Positions 1 to 10,662 of a stretch of DNA of 64,000 bases are shown here, piece after piece. The stretch's first letter is position 1. Every line of letters begins with the position of its first letter. The notes under the pieces are model-generated. The model made no database searches. It was not told the origin of the DNA and worked only from the letters and a program-made list of their open reading frames with translations. This DNA comes from Typhlomys cinereus (lineage: Eukaryota > Chordata > Mammalia > Rodentia > Platacanthomyidae). The stretch is from contig JALPQD010000215.1 in the NCBI GenBank assembly GCA_023101885.1, positions 868,001-932,000 of the forward strand, written 5' to 3'. The position numbers and the translations under genes are program-made.

Positions 1-679
1 ATCAAGGATTTTCTCTCCTCGTGCAGACACACAGGTCTGGCTCGCGCACACGTACAGTCACCCTTTGAGATTACGCCTCAGGGGCATGTGCACTTTGCCC
101 CTCAGCCCTCCCACGGCTGTCGCTATGCACCTCAACACCAGGACGGTGCTGGCCTGCCTCGTCATCCCCACAGCCTGAGCAGAGGCCAGGGGATCCCCCA
201 GGGGGTGCCAGCCTGCCCCCCACCTGCTCAGCTCCCTTCAGTGTCCAGGGCCTCAGTTCCCCACCAGGGACAGGCATGGCACCACCCCAGAGCTCCTTGT
301 AGCTGACAACACTGCCCTGATCTGGTTCAAGGCCGCGGTAAGGCAGGGCCAGCCTCTCGGTCGGGCCAGAGTGGGCGACAGATCCTCTGCCTGGCTTTTC
401 CACCCCAAAGGGGCGGGTACCCCCAACAGCTGTGTGTTCTCCGGAGTCCTCTGAACCAGGACTTGGACACTTGCTGATCCCACCGGAAGTGTTCCCGTCC
501 CTTCTAGGGCTTAGGGCAGAGGGGGAGGGAGGAGCAGCCCGACCCCCACCTGGCTGCAAGATCAGCTCTGGGGCTGCTGAGCATGAAGCCTGGGCCGAGA
601 CCTTGCTGAGCTCATGCATGAGATGGGGTGACAAGGCCTCTTCCAGAGCTCTGGGATGACAGGCAGGCGGGGGACTTAC
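1..679. other. Flank and intron 1 side of the leftmost APOL-type first exon
   Basis: I see no coding exon here. The stretch is GC-rich unique-looking sequence immediately downstream (minus-strand sense) of the first exon that ends at 680. Open frames cross it on both strands, but none resembles a known protein and their composition does not look coding. It should be the start of intron 1 of a gene whose coding exons lie beyond the left edge. Confidence 0.5.
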
Positions 680-755
680 CAGGGACTCTTCCCCTTGCTG
701 AGTCTGAACGGGACTGTCTTGAGCTGTGTAGACAAGGTCACCGCTGCACATCTGA
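680..755 (-). other. Non-coding first exon (5' UTR) of an APOL-family gene extending beyond the left edge
   Basis: On the minus strand this segment ends in a consensus splice donor, GTAAGT, at 679-674. It resembles the first exons near 17.1, 29.6 and 43.6 kb in donor position, in the segment complementary to a 'gtgtggaccagg'-like stretch, and in the TATA-like and GAAA-rich elements just upstream. The transcription start is inferred to lie about 25-30 nt from the TATA-like box, so the 5' end is approximate. The corresponding coding exons are outside the window. Confidence 0.6.
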
Positions 756-780
756 GCCTGCCTCAGGAAGCCCCGGCTCT

Positions 781-814
781 GATATAGCCTGCATCCGAAA
801 GGGAAAGTGAAAGT
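781..814 (-). promoter_or_regulatory. Interferon-responsive core promoter: ISRE plus TATA-like box
   Basis: The plus strand at 797-814 reads GAAAGGGAAAGTGAAAGT, a perfect (GAAANN)x3 array, the textbook IRF/ISGF3 recognition pattern (ISRE). A TATA-like CTATATC on the minus strand lies at 787-781, and the first-exon donor is about 100 bp further on. APOL genes are known to be interferon-induced in mammals, so this placement fits. The motif is direct observation; inducibility is inference. Confidence 0.7.
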
Positions 815-1129
815 GGGGTTCCAGGGAAACTCTGTCAACACCACAATGGAACCCCCCTCGTCCAGCCGCTCAGAGGAGCACCCTTCTCTGCTTGCTCTGT
901 CTTGTTGGGGGTGGGGCCTTCCACAGCTCATTCCCCCCACTCTGTCCAGCCCAGCCCCTCTGCAGCACACCTCCCGGCTCCCCCACATGCCTCAGCACAG
1001 TCCCTGCTCCTGAAGTCTGTGGTGCCCGTGGTGCTGGCACTGTGGACATGATCGTTGCTCACGTGGGCTCTGTTGCACTGTGCCTTCATGGGCAAGAGCT
1101 TAGGGGAACAAGAGGTTGACTTCAGTTTA

Positions 1130-1470
1130 TGATTTTGGTGGCATTTCATAATCCAGCTTGGCAGGAGAGTCATACCAATATCGGGCGCCAAGAGAACTGC
1201 CTACACCATCTTGCGAAGAGGGGGCAACGTTTTCTCGCTTGCCAGTGTGCGAGGCATCTGAAATATGACAAAATACTGATCAAGTTCTCTCATCTTACCC
1301 ACCTGCCCAGGGATGGTCGTAACCACCATGGGTCCTTCCACATCAGTTAGGTGATTTCCCCCAGGCTTGCTCGGGACCCTACCTACCAATTCTTCACAGA
1401 TGTGCCTAGAGCTCAGCTTTAGATTGTCAAGTTGATGCCTGTGTCTAACTAGCTGGGTTCTTCTGCCATG
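1130..1470 (-). repeat. Solo LTR-like repeat, ERVL/MaLR-like family, degraded
   Basis: This is a diverged minus-strand copy of the LTR that recurs in this window and is best preserved at 59350-59761 and 60946-61367. Shared landmarks on the plus strand are 'ccagcttggcaggagag' near 1155, the block ending in 'gggcgccaagagaactg', and the terminal 'caagttgatgcctgtgtct' near 1430. The edges are not sharp and I found no target-site duplication. Confidence 0.6.
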
Positions 1471-1957
1471 AACCTGTTCTGGGTCTGGAACCATCATGCA
1501 TTGCTTCTTCTCGGAAACTTCCAGAATCCTCCATTGGCTCCCTGAGTCCTGTAGGGAGAGGGACCAAAGTGCACTGATACACTAAGTTTCCATGTCTACA
1601 AATCATAGAACTAGGTGGCCGTGGGACATCTCTGCTGTGCTCCATAGGATGGACTTCGGGAAGGAGTGAATTCCAGGGTCCAGCTGACCCTACATATGTC
1701 ACTGTGACGTGACAGCATCTTGCCCAGCTTTTCAGGGAGGGACAAGTCACTACACAAGACTCTCTCTGCACTGGGTGCTTTTCTCTGCCATTTGACTGGA
1801 GTTTCACAACCATTCTTTAAGCTGTTAAGTTGCCACATCCTTAATCAATCCTATTGTTTTGACAAGGTCTCGGCATGCGGGAAAACTGTTTCAGAGAAAG
1901 CAGTTGCTTTCTTTGAAACAAGCGTTTTCCGGGAAAGGACACATGAAATATGAAAAA

Positions 1958-2324
1958 TGTGGGAGTTGCCAGGCCTAAAGCCTGCTCTCTAGAGAATTTC
2001 ATATTAACATCTATGGGAAGTTGTTAGGGACCCCTCCCTTTTGTACATGGAATTTTGTCTCTTGTCTGCAAATACAATGACAGGCAAATTCCTTCCTGGG
2101 AGTTGATTTACCTATCTGTTCTTAGATCTCTTTTGTTCTCAGGACTGGCTGGGTTATCACCTCCCCCTACAGTTCCTTCCCTATGCATTTGAGATATGTT
2201 AATGCATGGACCAGATAACTCTGCTTTGAAGCATTCATTGTCTGGTCCTTTTTAGCAACTAAGTGTCATGCCTGCTTTTTTTTTTTTTTTAATTTTTTTT
2301 TATTTATTCAATTGCATGTGTGTA

Positions 2325-2361
<37 letters not shown>

Positions 2362-2870
2362 GTATGTATGTATGTGTGTGTCTGTGTGTGTAGAACCACG
2401 GGCGAATTCGGGAACCACCATGGGCCGCCTCCACCTCCTCCTTATTTACTCTGCCCCGGGATTCACAGGCTCCGCCCTACCAGGACCAGAAACGCAGGCT
2501 GCCCCCACTTCCGCTTTTAACTCTACCTGGAGATACATGTCTGGTCCCATGCAACAAGTAAGTATCACTCCTGTCTTTTCTTTGTTAACTGGAATGAATA
2601 CGTTTTACATAATCCTGTAAAGAATTTGGTCCTGGTCTTCTTTGATGTTTCCCTATAGTGCAGCAATACATTCTTTGCCCCCTACCCTAGATTTTCTAAT
2701 ATAAATTCTGCCATAAGTTTCAATAAATGAGTTCAGATTCACTCAGCCTGCAGGGGCGTGTCTGTCGTTCTTCGTCTCCGCGGACTCCTTGTCCACCTAT
2801 CGGGTTCTTGGATCCAGGCTGCAGCCCGACCGCAGCAGTAAGTCTCTGTTTTTCAAATCAACAGGTCATT
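1958..2870 (+). mobile_element. ERVK-like LTR, interrupted by a SINE
   Basis: It begins TGTGGGAG at 1958 and is collinear with the LTRs at 9509-10105, 30530-31124 (both minus) and 38603-39559 (plus). Shared blocks include 'aggcctaaagcctgctctct' near the start, 'ctggtccca...caacaagta' near 2540 and the 'ttcagattcactcagcctgc' block near 2735. The sister LTRs have 6-bp target duplications, the ERV2/ERVK habit. I could not find a clean duplication around this copy, and its right end is approximate. A SINE at about 2275-2518 is nested inside. Confidence 0.65.
2275..2518 (-). repeat. B2-superfamily SINE (minus), 5'-truncated, in an LTR
   Basis: Reading the minus strand, it carries the SINE body, a (CA)n stretch, the AATTGAATAAATA-type tail and poly(A). 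It lacks the tRNA-like head with A and B boxes seen in full copies such as 4241-4527. It interrupts the LTR between 'catgcctgcttt' and 'ttttaactctacctgg'. Its (TG)n on the plus strand (about 2319-2392) forms a microsatellite. Confidence 0.75.
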
Positions 2871-2984
2871 ATTGTAGATAATATGGGAGACATATGAGGC
2901 GTGGCCTTCATCCCATGATTCAGAGGAGGAAGCAATGTTCATTCAACATCAGCATATGACATTAGACACTTGGGACCAACCTTC

Positions 2985-3345
2985 CTTGTTTAAATTTTTT
3001 TCTTTTTTAATTTTCATGGGTATGTGTGTGTGGGAGGGTGTTGCATGCATGAGTGTATGTGTGTTTTTTGCATGGGTATTAGTTTGCATGTATGTGTGCA
3101 GGTAGGTACATTTGCACACGAGTGTGGAAGCCCACGGGTGAAGTGTCTTGCACCTTGCTGCTTTTGAGACTGGATCTCTAAACCCAGAGTTCATCAACAA
3201 GGCTAGTGTGCTCTGGGTATCCCTAGACTCTACGTCCTGGGGCGACCATGCACACACATTTTTCACACGGGATCTGAGGATCCGAACTGACGTCCTTTTG
3301 CTTGTGTGGCAAGCATGTTAGCCACTGAGCCATCTTCTCAGCCTC
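2985..3345 (-). repeat. Old B2-like SINE (minus strand)
   Basis: The plus strand shows T-rich sequence, degenerate TG repeats (3020-3120), then the reverse complement of a tRNA-type head ending 'gccactgagccatcttctcagcc' at about 3320-3343. This is a diverged relative of the young SINE family. No target duplication was found. Confidence 0.6.
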
Positions 3346-4226
3346 TTTTGGTCATTTTTATTCTGAATCTCCTTTGCACTCAATTCTTCTCTCTTTTATC
3401 AATATGAGTTTATTTAGGCAGCCAAAGAAACCCACAGTGTGACGCAAAGCCAGGTAAATGTCCATATGGGGCGCGGGCTAGTCTCCGGTCAGGCGCAGAC
3501 TGAACTGGAACAGTCACAGACCCTTGAATAGGGTCTCCAGTTGGAACAGCCAGGATGGAAGCAAACAGGCGCCTGTAGCTCGAGGGACACAAGCAGAGGA
3601 CATCCTGAAGCTATGCTAGAGGACAAGTGACCAGTGACCTTCGACATCAGCAGAAAGTCATCCAGGATGTATGCTGCCTACTGTTGGCTTTCCAGAATGT
3701 TCGCTGCACGGGTGTCTCGCCCCGAGGAAGGCTGCTGCTGCAGCTGGAAGCTCTCCAGACTGCTTTGGGAGTCGCCAGCGTAACACCAGCATCATCTAGT
3801 GGCCGCCTCGGACACTCCACTCTGGACCACATCTTGGCTCAGAGAGGCAGAATTCTGGAATTCTGGAGCAGAATTCTCTGCCCATCCCTTCCTCTGGACA
3901 CAGTCCTGTTCTTCCATCTCAGAGACGCTCGTGGCTCAGTCCAGGGACAAAGACAAGATGGATAGAGAGCTCAAGAACCCCGGCAGGAAAAGGGTGAGAC
4001 CAGAACCATGTGGGATGCAAAGCAGCCGTTTTGGTTCTCCTAAAGATACGCTCAGATGCGCCCCAAGATGCCCAGGGGCCAGGAGACGAGAGGAAGCAAA
4101 TTGAACAATGGGGGAAAATCTACGCTGAGGCTGTAACCCTGGCAGCTTTCAGGAGTCAGGGCGGGATGTACAGCGCTTTCTGACAGGTGTCAAGGATGTG
4201 CAGCAGGATGGGGGGGGGTCCTGCAA
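3346..4226. other. Intergenic, no gene recognised
   Basis: Unique-looking sequence. Open frames of up to about 110 codons occur on the plus strand near 3627-3965, but they overlap in several frames, lack recognisable motifs and show no splice context. I do not call a gene here. Confidence 0.5.
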
Positions 4227-4240
4227 AGAAAAAGACTTCT

Positions 4241-4527
4241 TTTTTTTTTTTTTTTTTTATTTATTCAACTGTGTGTATGTGCGCGCGCGTCTGTGTGTGT
4301 GTGTACGTGTGTGTCTGTGTATGTGTAGAACCACGGACGAGTTCGCGAACCACCATGGACGCCTCCACCTCCTTTTGCCCCGGGATTCACAGGCTCCGCC
4401 CTACCAAGACCAGAAGCGCAGGCCGCCCCCGCTTCCGTCTGGCGTCTATACGTGGGATCTGGGATCCGAACTCGGGACCTTCTGCCTCCAAGGCGGAGGC
4501 TTAACCCCTGAGCCACCTCTCCAGCCC
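4241..4527 (-). mobile_element. Young full-length B2-superfamily SINE with perfect 14-bp TSD
   Basis: It is flanked by AGAAAAAGACTTCT at 4227-4240 and again at 4528-4541, a perfect duplication. On the minus strand it starts GGGCTGGAGAGGTGGCTCAG (pol III A box), has the B box GAGTTCGGATCC, a GC-rich body, a CA-repeat stretch and poly(A). This copy is a good type example of the main SINE family here. It resembles the dipodid DIP branch of the B2 superfamily more than mouse B2, but that assignment is from memory and unverified. Confidence 0.9.
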
Positions 4528-4621
4528 AGAAAAAGACTTCTAATAGCTTGGTGGCCCTACCTGTGTCCCAGGGGACAATGAGACTCAGGTGAGACTTACT
4601 TGAAGATTTTGTATTGCTTGG

Positions 4622-4623
<2 letters not shown>

Positions 4624-4660
<37 letters not shown>

Positions 4661-5084
4661 TGTGTGTATGTGTATGTGTATGCATGTATGTGTGTGTATG
4701 TGTGTATGTGTATACATGCATGTGTGTGTATGTGTATGTATGTGTGTATGTGTATACATGTATGTGTGTATGTGTATACATGTATGTGTGTATGTGTGTA
4801 TGTGTATATATGTTTATGTATGTGTATACATGTGTATGTGTGTATGTGTATACATGTGTGTATGTGTATACATGTATGTGTGTATGTATGTGTGTATATG
4901 TGTATGTATATACATGTATGTGTGTATACGTGTGTATGTGTGTATACATGTGTGTATATGTGTATACATGTGTGTATGTGTATACATGTGTGTATGTGTG
5001 TATACATGTGTGTATGTGTGTATACATGTGTGTGTATGCATGTGTGTGTATGCGTGTGTGTGTATGCATGTGTGTGTGTGTGTT
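4624..5084. repeat. Compound TG / TATG / TATACATG variable repeat array, ~460 bp
   Basis: A long run of TG dinucleotides is interspersed with TATG and TATACATG variants, with long-range periodicity such as repeated 'gtgtatacatgtgtgtatgt' units at 4840-5040. It is low complexity and opens all frames on both strands, so long Cys/Val- or His/Thr-rich frames across it are artefacts. It is likely length-polymorphic. Confidence 0.95.
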
Positions 5085-5177
5085 CTTGTGGAGAACAAGG
5101 GGTGACTTCAGGACATGCGCCACTGTTTCCACTTGGTGCTTTTTACATGGGATCTGGGATCCGAACTCAATACTTTT

Positions 5178-5450
5178 TAAAAAAAATTTATTCAATTGTG
5201 CGTGTATGTATGTGTGTGCATGTGTGTATGTGTAGAACCATGGGTGAATTTGGGAACCATCATGGACCTCTTCCACCTCCTCCTTTTTTTTTTTTACTCC
5301 GCCTCGGGATTCACAGGCTCCACCCTACCAGGACCAGAAGCGCAGGCCGCCCCCGCTTCCGCCCGGCGTCTATACGTGGGTCTAGGATCCGAACTCAGGA
5401 CCTTCCACCTGCAAGGCAGAGGCTTAACCCCTGAGCCACCTCTCCAGCCC
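5178..5450 (-). mobile_element. Young B2-superfamily SINE with ~17-bp TSD
   Basis: It is flanked by CCGAACTCAATACTTTT (5161-5177) and CCGAACTCAAGACTTTT (5451-5467), one mismatch in 17. On the minus strand it has a complete tRNA-like head (ends at 5450), body, CA stretch and A-rich tail. It is inserted into an older SINE. Confidence 0.88.
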
Positions 5451-5551
5451 CCGAACTCAAGACTTTTGAGGATCTCTCCAGCCCAGGAAATACTTTTTAT
5501 ATGTGAATGTCACTGGTGAAAGTCGAAATTTATCTTAAAATTATAAGATAT

Positions 5552-5791
5552 TCGGGCTAGGGAGATAGCTCAGGGGTTAAAGTCTTTGCCTTGCAAATGA
5601 AAGAATCTGAGTTTTGATCCCCAAATCCCATGTAAAAATGCTGAACAGAAATGATGGCGGCCTGGAATTCTGGCCTGGAAAGCAGAGCCTGGGAAACCCC
5701 AGAGCAAAACAGTAAGGAGTCAGAGCAACCTAGGGCGATGCCCAGTATCACCCTTGGGCTATTACAGGCGCCACACTCACATGACTTCTTG

Positions 5792-5845
<54 letters not shown>

Positions 5846-5998
5846 CCCTCTCCTTTTCCCTCCCCTCCTCTCCCCTCGCCTCTCTTTCCCTTCCTTCCTC
5901 TCTCCTCCCTTCCTCTCCCCTCGCCTCTCTTCCCCTCTTTCCTCTCTCCTCCCTCCTCTCCCCTCCCCTCCTCTCCTCTCCCCTCCCCTCCCTTCCGT
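5552..5998 (+). repeat. Older SINE, (CA)n microsatellite and CT-rich tract
   Basis: A diverged plus-strand SINE head starts 'gggctagggagatagctcag' at 5553, and its body ends near 5795. A pure (CA)24-type microsatellite follows (5796-5842), then a ~155-bp pyrimidine tract of CCTCT/CCCTTT units (5843-5998). The long Ser/Pro/Leu- or Arg/Glu/Gly-rich frames over this tract are low-complexity artefacts. Confidence 0.8.
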
Positions 5999-6663
5999 CA
6001 TAAATAAAAATATGTCCACAGGTTAGGAAGGAGATACCCTGGAGGGTCACACTCGCAGCTGTGATGGTCCACGTGCGTCAGTAGGTGGCAGAGTGGAGAG
6101 AGAAGGTCTATGCTCATCTCTCTGGTGAACATTTGAATGATATTGTAGTCTGATCCACCACAGAACTTACTAACCCCCAAAGCCCAACTATGGGACAGTT
6201 TTGGGTGGAGTGGGGTCTATGGGATATAAAAAGTGAAAATTCAGCAAGCAGTTTTTTAGGGTTTTTTGTTGTTGTTGTTGTTAATAGAAAGCAAAATCGA
6301 AAGCTTCCTTCACAGGAAGGGCTCACGGGCCCCTGCTGGTTTCCTCAAAATCCTTTCAAGAGTCAAACCAAAGGGCAGAGGATTTATGGGTCTTGGCAGG
6401 GCTCCCATCTCCAGCTTCCAGTTGGCGCTGTCTAGGTTGCTGGCGTCTGCTTTCCCCCTGCTTGATGAAGTCCCATGAATCACCCCTATGGTACTTTCGA
6501 ATTGTCTGGGTTCATATCTCGGGCAAAGTGCATTTTTCTTTGTGGTTATTCTCTGTGCTAAGCCTGAGGACAAGTGGCCATACGCCACACCTGTGTTGAA
6601 AGCATCATTTTAAACCATGTTTTCTTCTCTCTTCAGAAAGGCCCTGCCTCAAAAAAAAAAAAA
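5999..6663. other. Intergenic, no gene recognised
   Basis: Unique-looking sequence with a short (GTT)n run near 6268-6283. Overlapping open frames in several registers carry no known motif. I see nothing that supports an exon. Confidence 0.5.
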
Positions 6664-6925
6664 AAAAAGTCGGGCTGGAGAGGTGGCTCTGTCTCACAAG
6701 CAGAAGGTCCTGAGTTCAGATCCCAGGACCCACGAAAAACGCTAGGCAGCAGCCTGCACTGCTGGCTCTAGTGGGCAGAGCCTGGGAAATCCCAGAGCAA
6801 AGCAAAAAGATGGTAGAAACAACCAGGATGATTCCTGAAGTCACCCTTGGTCTTCCACAGGGACACATAGTGTCCTCTGATACACACACACCCACACACA
6901 ATAAATAAATAAAATATTATTTTTT
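6664..6925 (+). repeat. Older B2-superfamily SINE (plus)
   Basis: After an A-run (6650-6668) the head reads 'gggctggagaggtggctc'. A B-box-like 'gagttcagatcc' follows near 6712, then a body, CA repeats near 6883-6900 and an AATAAATAAATAAAA tail. It is a more diverged subfamily than the copy at 4241-4527. Confidence 0.8.
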
Positions 6926-8239
6926 AAAAGTCCCCCCTTCCCACTGACTGATTAGCCCATGCAACTGGCTCAGGATCGCACTGTAATAGCTGGTTAAGGA
7001 CTAGCCAGGGTCATCTGATGGTCCTGCAACACACCTAGCAGAAGAGAGGCCATTGTGCAGAGAAAGTTTCAATGAAACGTATTAATCCTTAACTTACGGT
7101 GGTGGCGGTGGTGGTCCCATGCCCTGGGCCACAGTGCTGAGGAAGCTCAGCGTGTCCACTGCAGTGTGGGAGGCCCAGGGGGTCACAGGGAGCCTAGGCT
7201 CCTACGCCCAGCCAAGGACTATCAGGTGGGTCTCCCTACTTGCACCCTACTTGAGACCCCGAGGCTTTGGGAGACGCCCCATGCCTAGGAGTGGTAGATG
7301 CTGCCTGTTATTCTCAACTTAGGGAGGTAAAACATTCCGATATTGGTGCGCGCGCGCACACCGTGGATGCTGGGCTCACGCTGTGAGAAAATTATTTGAG
7401 AATGAGCTACTGAAAAAGAGAGAAGACAGGGCGCGTCCGTGTTGCTGTGTATTCATTGAAAGGGTTGGCGTGTGATCCAGGAAACTCAAAAACATCTGGG
7501 AAGAGAAAACTCTGGATTTTAATGTGAGCCTGCAGAGCCCCAGGCTGAGTGGACCGAGTGGAGAACTCCGAGAGGGATGGTGTTTTGATGCCTGGTGTGT
7601 GAGCAAATGGTAGACAGTGAGGCGAGGTGGGGAGGTGTTCCGACACAGGCATGGATGGAGGAAACATGGTTTGTGCACAGAAGGGAATGACGTCATGTCT
7701 TTTTCAAGAAAAACGGTTCCCACGGGATGCAATCATCGTGAGGGAAACGCACCAGACTTAGAAGGACAGTAATATCATGTATGTTCTCCAGTCCGTGTGT
7801 TCTCCACTTTATGTTGATCAGTAAAGTCACACGTGCAGACAATGTGAAAGTCGAAGCATAATTGCTCAGGAGAAGGAAGGGAGGAAGAAAGGAGAGGGAA
7901 GGGGTGTCAGTCAGGCACAGGAGGACATACATGGTCCATGGACATTCTATGCTTGCTTGAAAGTAGCCTTATGGGACCCAATAGAAAAAAGAATGCTAGA
8001 ATTAAAGCTGTCCAAGAAAGCATTCCAATGATGTCCAATTTAGCTCGCCTATAAATAATATTCAAATCTTCATAAATGGAAATGTTTAACTAAATGTTAT
8101 TTAGTGTTTAACTTTGAGAATGAAACAGAAAGAACATTTAAATATGAAAGCTAAGCTTATCAGTCAGTATGGTAATTACACAAGTGGTGGAAGCCAGGAG
8201 CCAAGCAGCGAAGGCCAAGAAGAGGAGGGCGGGCCCCGT
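6926..8239. other. Intergenic, no gene recognised
   Basis: No exon or well-known repeat is recognised. Features are a short GGTGGCGGT run near 7098 and a CGCGCG run near 7347. The sequence becomes AT-rich after about 7950. Confidence 0.5.
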
Positions 8240-8451
8240 CCACAGAGCAGGAGGGGCGGCCTCGTCCCACAGAGCAGGAGGGGCGGCCTCGTCCCACAGA
8301 GCAGGAGGGACGGCCTGGTCCACAGAGCAGGAGGGACGGCCTGGTCCACAGAGCAGGAGGGACGGCCTCGTCCCACAGAGCAGGAGGGGCGGCCTCGTCC
8401 ACAGAGCAGAAGGGACGGCCTGGTCCACAGAGCAGGAGGGGCGGCCTCATC
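8240..8451. repeat. GC-rich minisatellite, about 8 copies of a 26-27-bp unit
   Basis: Eight tandem copies of a unit beginning CCACAGAGCAGGAGGG and continuing (A/G)CGGCCT(C/G)GT(C). Variants differ at two or three positions and by one base in length. The array is open in several frames on both strands because 26/27-bp units shift frame, so the Arg/Gly-rich frames here are artefacts. Confidence 0.95.
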
Positions 8452-8944
8452 TTATAAAGTGAGCCATCTGGAGATGCTGGTGATTCTGCTGGGGACATAA
8501 GAAAAAAAGGTGTTGGTTAATTACTACTATAAAATCTAATAAAATATGAAATAGGTGATTTGATATTAGACAGGTATTAGAGAATCAAATATAAAGACAA
8601 GTGACATCTTTGTCTTCTGTAATAGGAAATGAACAAATAACATCTAAATTCCAAAAGTAGGACAAAGAAAAATGCCATAGGTGATTAATATGTGCTGCTC
8701 CGGGTGCATAAGAAGGGCTCATTTGTAGTTCTTACGCTGTTAGAAAAATACTATGCCCACTCCAGCTTTTCCAGAGAAGACCATTGATGATTTGAGAAGC
8801 AAAGTACTTCGCCTACAGTTAGGAGGTTCCCCCAAGGAAGAGCATGGCTCGGTAACCACAGAGCTCCCCTGGATTCTCAGCATCAACTGCATCCAAGTCA
8901 ACATCCATGATCTTGGGTAAGAAGTTGGGCGTCTTGGTTTGAAT
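8452..8944. other. AT-rich intergenic segment
   Basis: No gene or clear repeat recognised. A 72-codon minus-strand frame at 8740-8958 has no family resemblance that I can name. Confidence 0.4.
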
Positions 8945-9265
8945 GTGAGGATTTGCACCCTTGGTTGATGTTGATGTTTGAGAGGTTGTGGTAACTTTGG
9001 GGGTGGAGCCTTCCTGGAGGAAGGGACGCCACAGAGGGTGGACCTTGAGGCTGGTTAGTCCTGCCCTCTTTCTGCTAGTAGTCTGCTCTTGCCGTCAGCT
9101 GCAGTGACCTGGGCCGCCTCTAGCTTCTGCCAGTCAGCCATCCCTTTCCCACCACAATGGACCGTTTCTCCCTTCTGAAACATAAGCCGAATAAATGTCT
9201 CCTTTTCTCCCTGAGGTTGTGTTTGAGTAGCATCTTCAGCCGCAGAAAGAGTAACTGTGACATTA
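8945..9265 (+). repeat. MaLR-type solo LTR
   Basis: The order of landmarks fits the mammalian-apparent LTR retrotransposon class: 'ttgaatgtgaggatttgcac', then 'ggtggagccttcctggagga', a GAATAAATGT polyadenylation signal near 9190, and 'agagtaactgtgaca' at the end. I recognise this as an ERVL-MaLR-like layout rather than by database match. Confidence 0.6.
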
Positions 9266-9508
9266 GAGTACCTTGAATTCAAATCCTTGATGAATGGTTG
9301 CCCACTGAGGTGCCAGGAGTAGGTGGGCTACACAGGCTGCCTCACAGTGGGACACTTGGACCAACTCCACCTGGAAATTCACAGCATGAAATCATCTCTT
9401 GTCATCTTTATATATGATTTGGAAGAAATATCTTTGTCTTTTCTTGGGTCAGATTCCAAGTACATTTCAATTTTGAAGGATGCTTTGCAATTTAAAGAGG
9501 TCCATATA

Positions 9509-10105
9509 CGTCTGGGTCACGAACCAGCATGAACCCGAATCTGCAAACGTGGAGCGGTAGGAATTAAAAGTTTCAGGCTTTGGGTCAGAGGGGGTCTTGG
9601 ATGTCCGCTATCATCCAAGCCAACTTTATTGTAACATACACGGTAGAAGCTCCGCCAAATTCTTTATAGGACTATGTAAAACACATACATTTTGGTTAAC
9701 AAAGAGAAGTCAGGAGTGATACGCAATTGCCGCAATTGCCGTGGGGCGGACATATTGTCAGGTATGCTAAACAGGCATGTCACCTTGTTGCTAAAAGAGG
9801 AAGGAATGTAAAGCTTCAAAAAAGGAGTTACTTGGCCCGTGCATCAACATCTCTTTAGATGGGCAGGAAAGAACTGACGGGGAGAGGAACAGCCCAAATG
9901 AAAACGTTCCAAACGACCTGGGAGTTTTCCCCACTCCCAAGGAGAGAGTTCAGCCTATCATTGTCTTGCAGACAAGAGGCAAACTCAACCGCCCAAGGGA
10001 GGAGTCACTCGAGGGGAGGAGTCACTCGAGGGGAGGAGTCACTTGAGGCCCATTCAGTTGCTAATGTATCCAGAGAGCAGGCTTCTGGGCCTAGCAACCC
10101 CCACA
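9509..10105 (-). mobile_element. ERVK-like solo LTR with perfect 6-bp TSD
   Basis: The hexamer CATATA occurs at 9503-9508 and again at 10106-10111, exactly flanking the element. On the minus strand the LTR begins TGTGGGGGTTGCTAGGCC and runs to the equivalent of the '...CCCAGACA' end of the LTR at 38603-39559. An AATAAAG signal lies near 9629 (minus). A 6-bp duplication is typical of ERV2/ERVK elements. A short three-copy tandem repeat of 'ggaggagtcactcgagg' sits inside it at about 9998-10049. Confidence 0.85.
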
Positions 10106-10239
10106 CATATAGACAGAATTAGAGTATTCAATGAAATAGAGATGAAAAATGTTCCGCATTGTACCAAGAAGATATCCAGGGCTTCAAATATATAAAATTA
10201 AATTTATTCTTAAGCATAAAAAGAACTTACCCTAGGATC

Positions 10240-10370
10240 TATGGATATGGCTAGCTGTGATAAAATTCTCTAATGATAGCAACTTAAGGGAGAAAGGGTT
10301 TATTCTGGTTCACAGTTCAAGGGTAACAGCCCATCAGTCAAGATGACAGGCAGCAAAGAAGCTGGTCACA
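10240..10370 (-). repeat. Fragment of the recurrent ERVL/MaLR-like LTR
   Basis: The plus strand shows 'gcaacttaagggagaaagggtttattctggttcacagtt', the reverse complement of the polyadenylation-signal end seen in the other copies. The remainder of the LTR is missing. Confidence 0.5.
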
Positions 10371-10411
10371 CTCAGGAAACAGAACTTGAATTAATGTGTT
10401 CAACTTTGCCT

Positions 10412-10413
10412 TT

Positions 10414-10448
<35 letters not shown>

Positions 10449-10662
10449 AAAAGAGCACTTAAATTTGCCTGCCTGCGGAGGCCCAAGGATGACTTAAGGA
10501 ATCATTCTGGATTTCTCTACCTCCTTATTGCTTTGTCTTCCAGGGCCAAAAGTGCAGGCCACTTTTGACTGGCATTTCTACATGGGATCTGGAATCTGAA
10601 CTCAGGTCTTTTTGCTCAAAAGGCAAAGGCTTTAACCCCTGAGCCATGTCCCCAGCCCCCCC
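10412..10662 (-). repeat. Older B2-superfamily SINE (minus)
   Basis: The (TG)n stretch at 10417-10446 is followed by the reverse complement of the SINE body and a head ending 'cctgagccatgtccccagcccc' near 10660. Confidence 0.78.

Larger units (their letters stand above)
4595..5490 (-). repeat. Old SINE with greatly expanded TG tail, split by a younger SINE
   Basis: The body segment 5085-5177 ('gagaacaaggggtgacttc...gatctgggatccgaactc') and the short piece 5468-5490 ('gatctctccagccc') are the two halves of one older minus-strand SINE. The young SINE at 5178-5450 is nested in it. The TG-rich array at 4624-5084 is the expanded tail of the old element. Confidence 0.7.

Noticed and set aside
71..988. 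305-codon minus-strand frame
   Set aside because: It crosses a clear splice donor, a non-coding first exon and the ISRE promoter; homologous regions in the other units do not keep the frame.
4265..5434. Long Cys/Val-rich (plus) and His/Thr-rich (minus) reading frames
   Set aside because: They are translations of the TG/CA microsatellite array and nested SINEs; no unique coding content.
5552..5842. CRISPR-like or tRNA gene interpretation of the repeated tRNA-like heads
   Set aside because: The heads carry A and B boxes but belong to dispersed SINEs with tails and target duplications; they are not functional tRNA genes, and nothing suggests a prokaryotic array.
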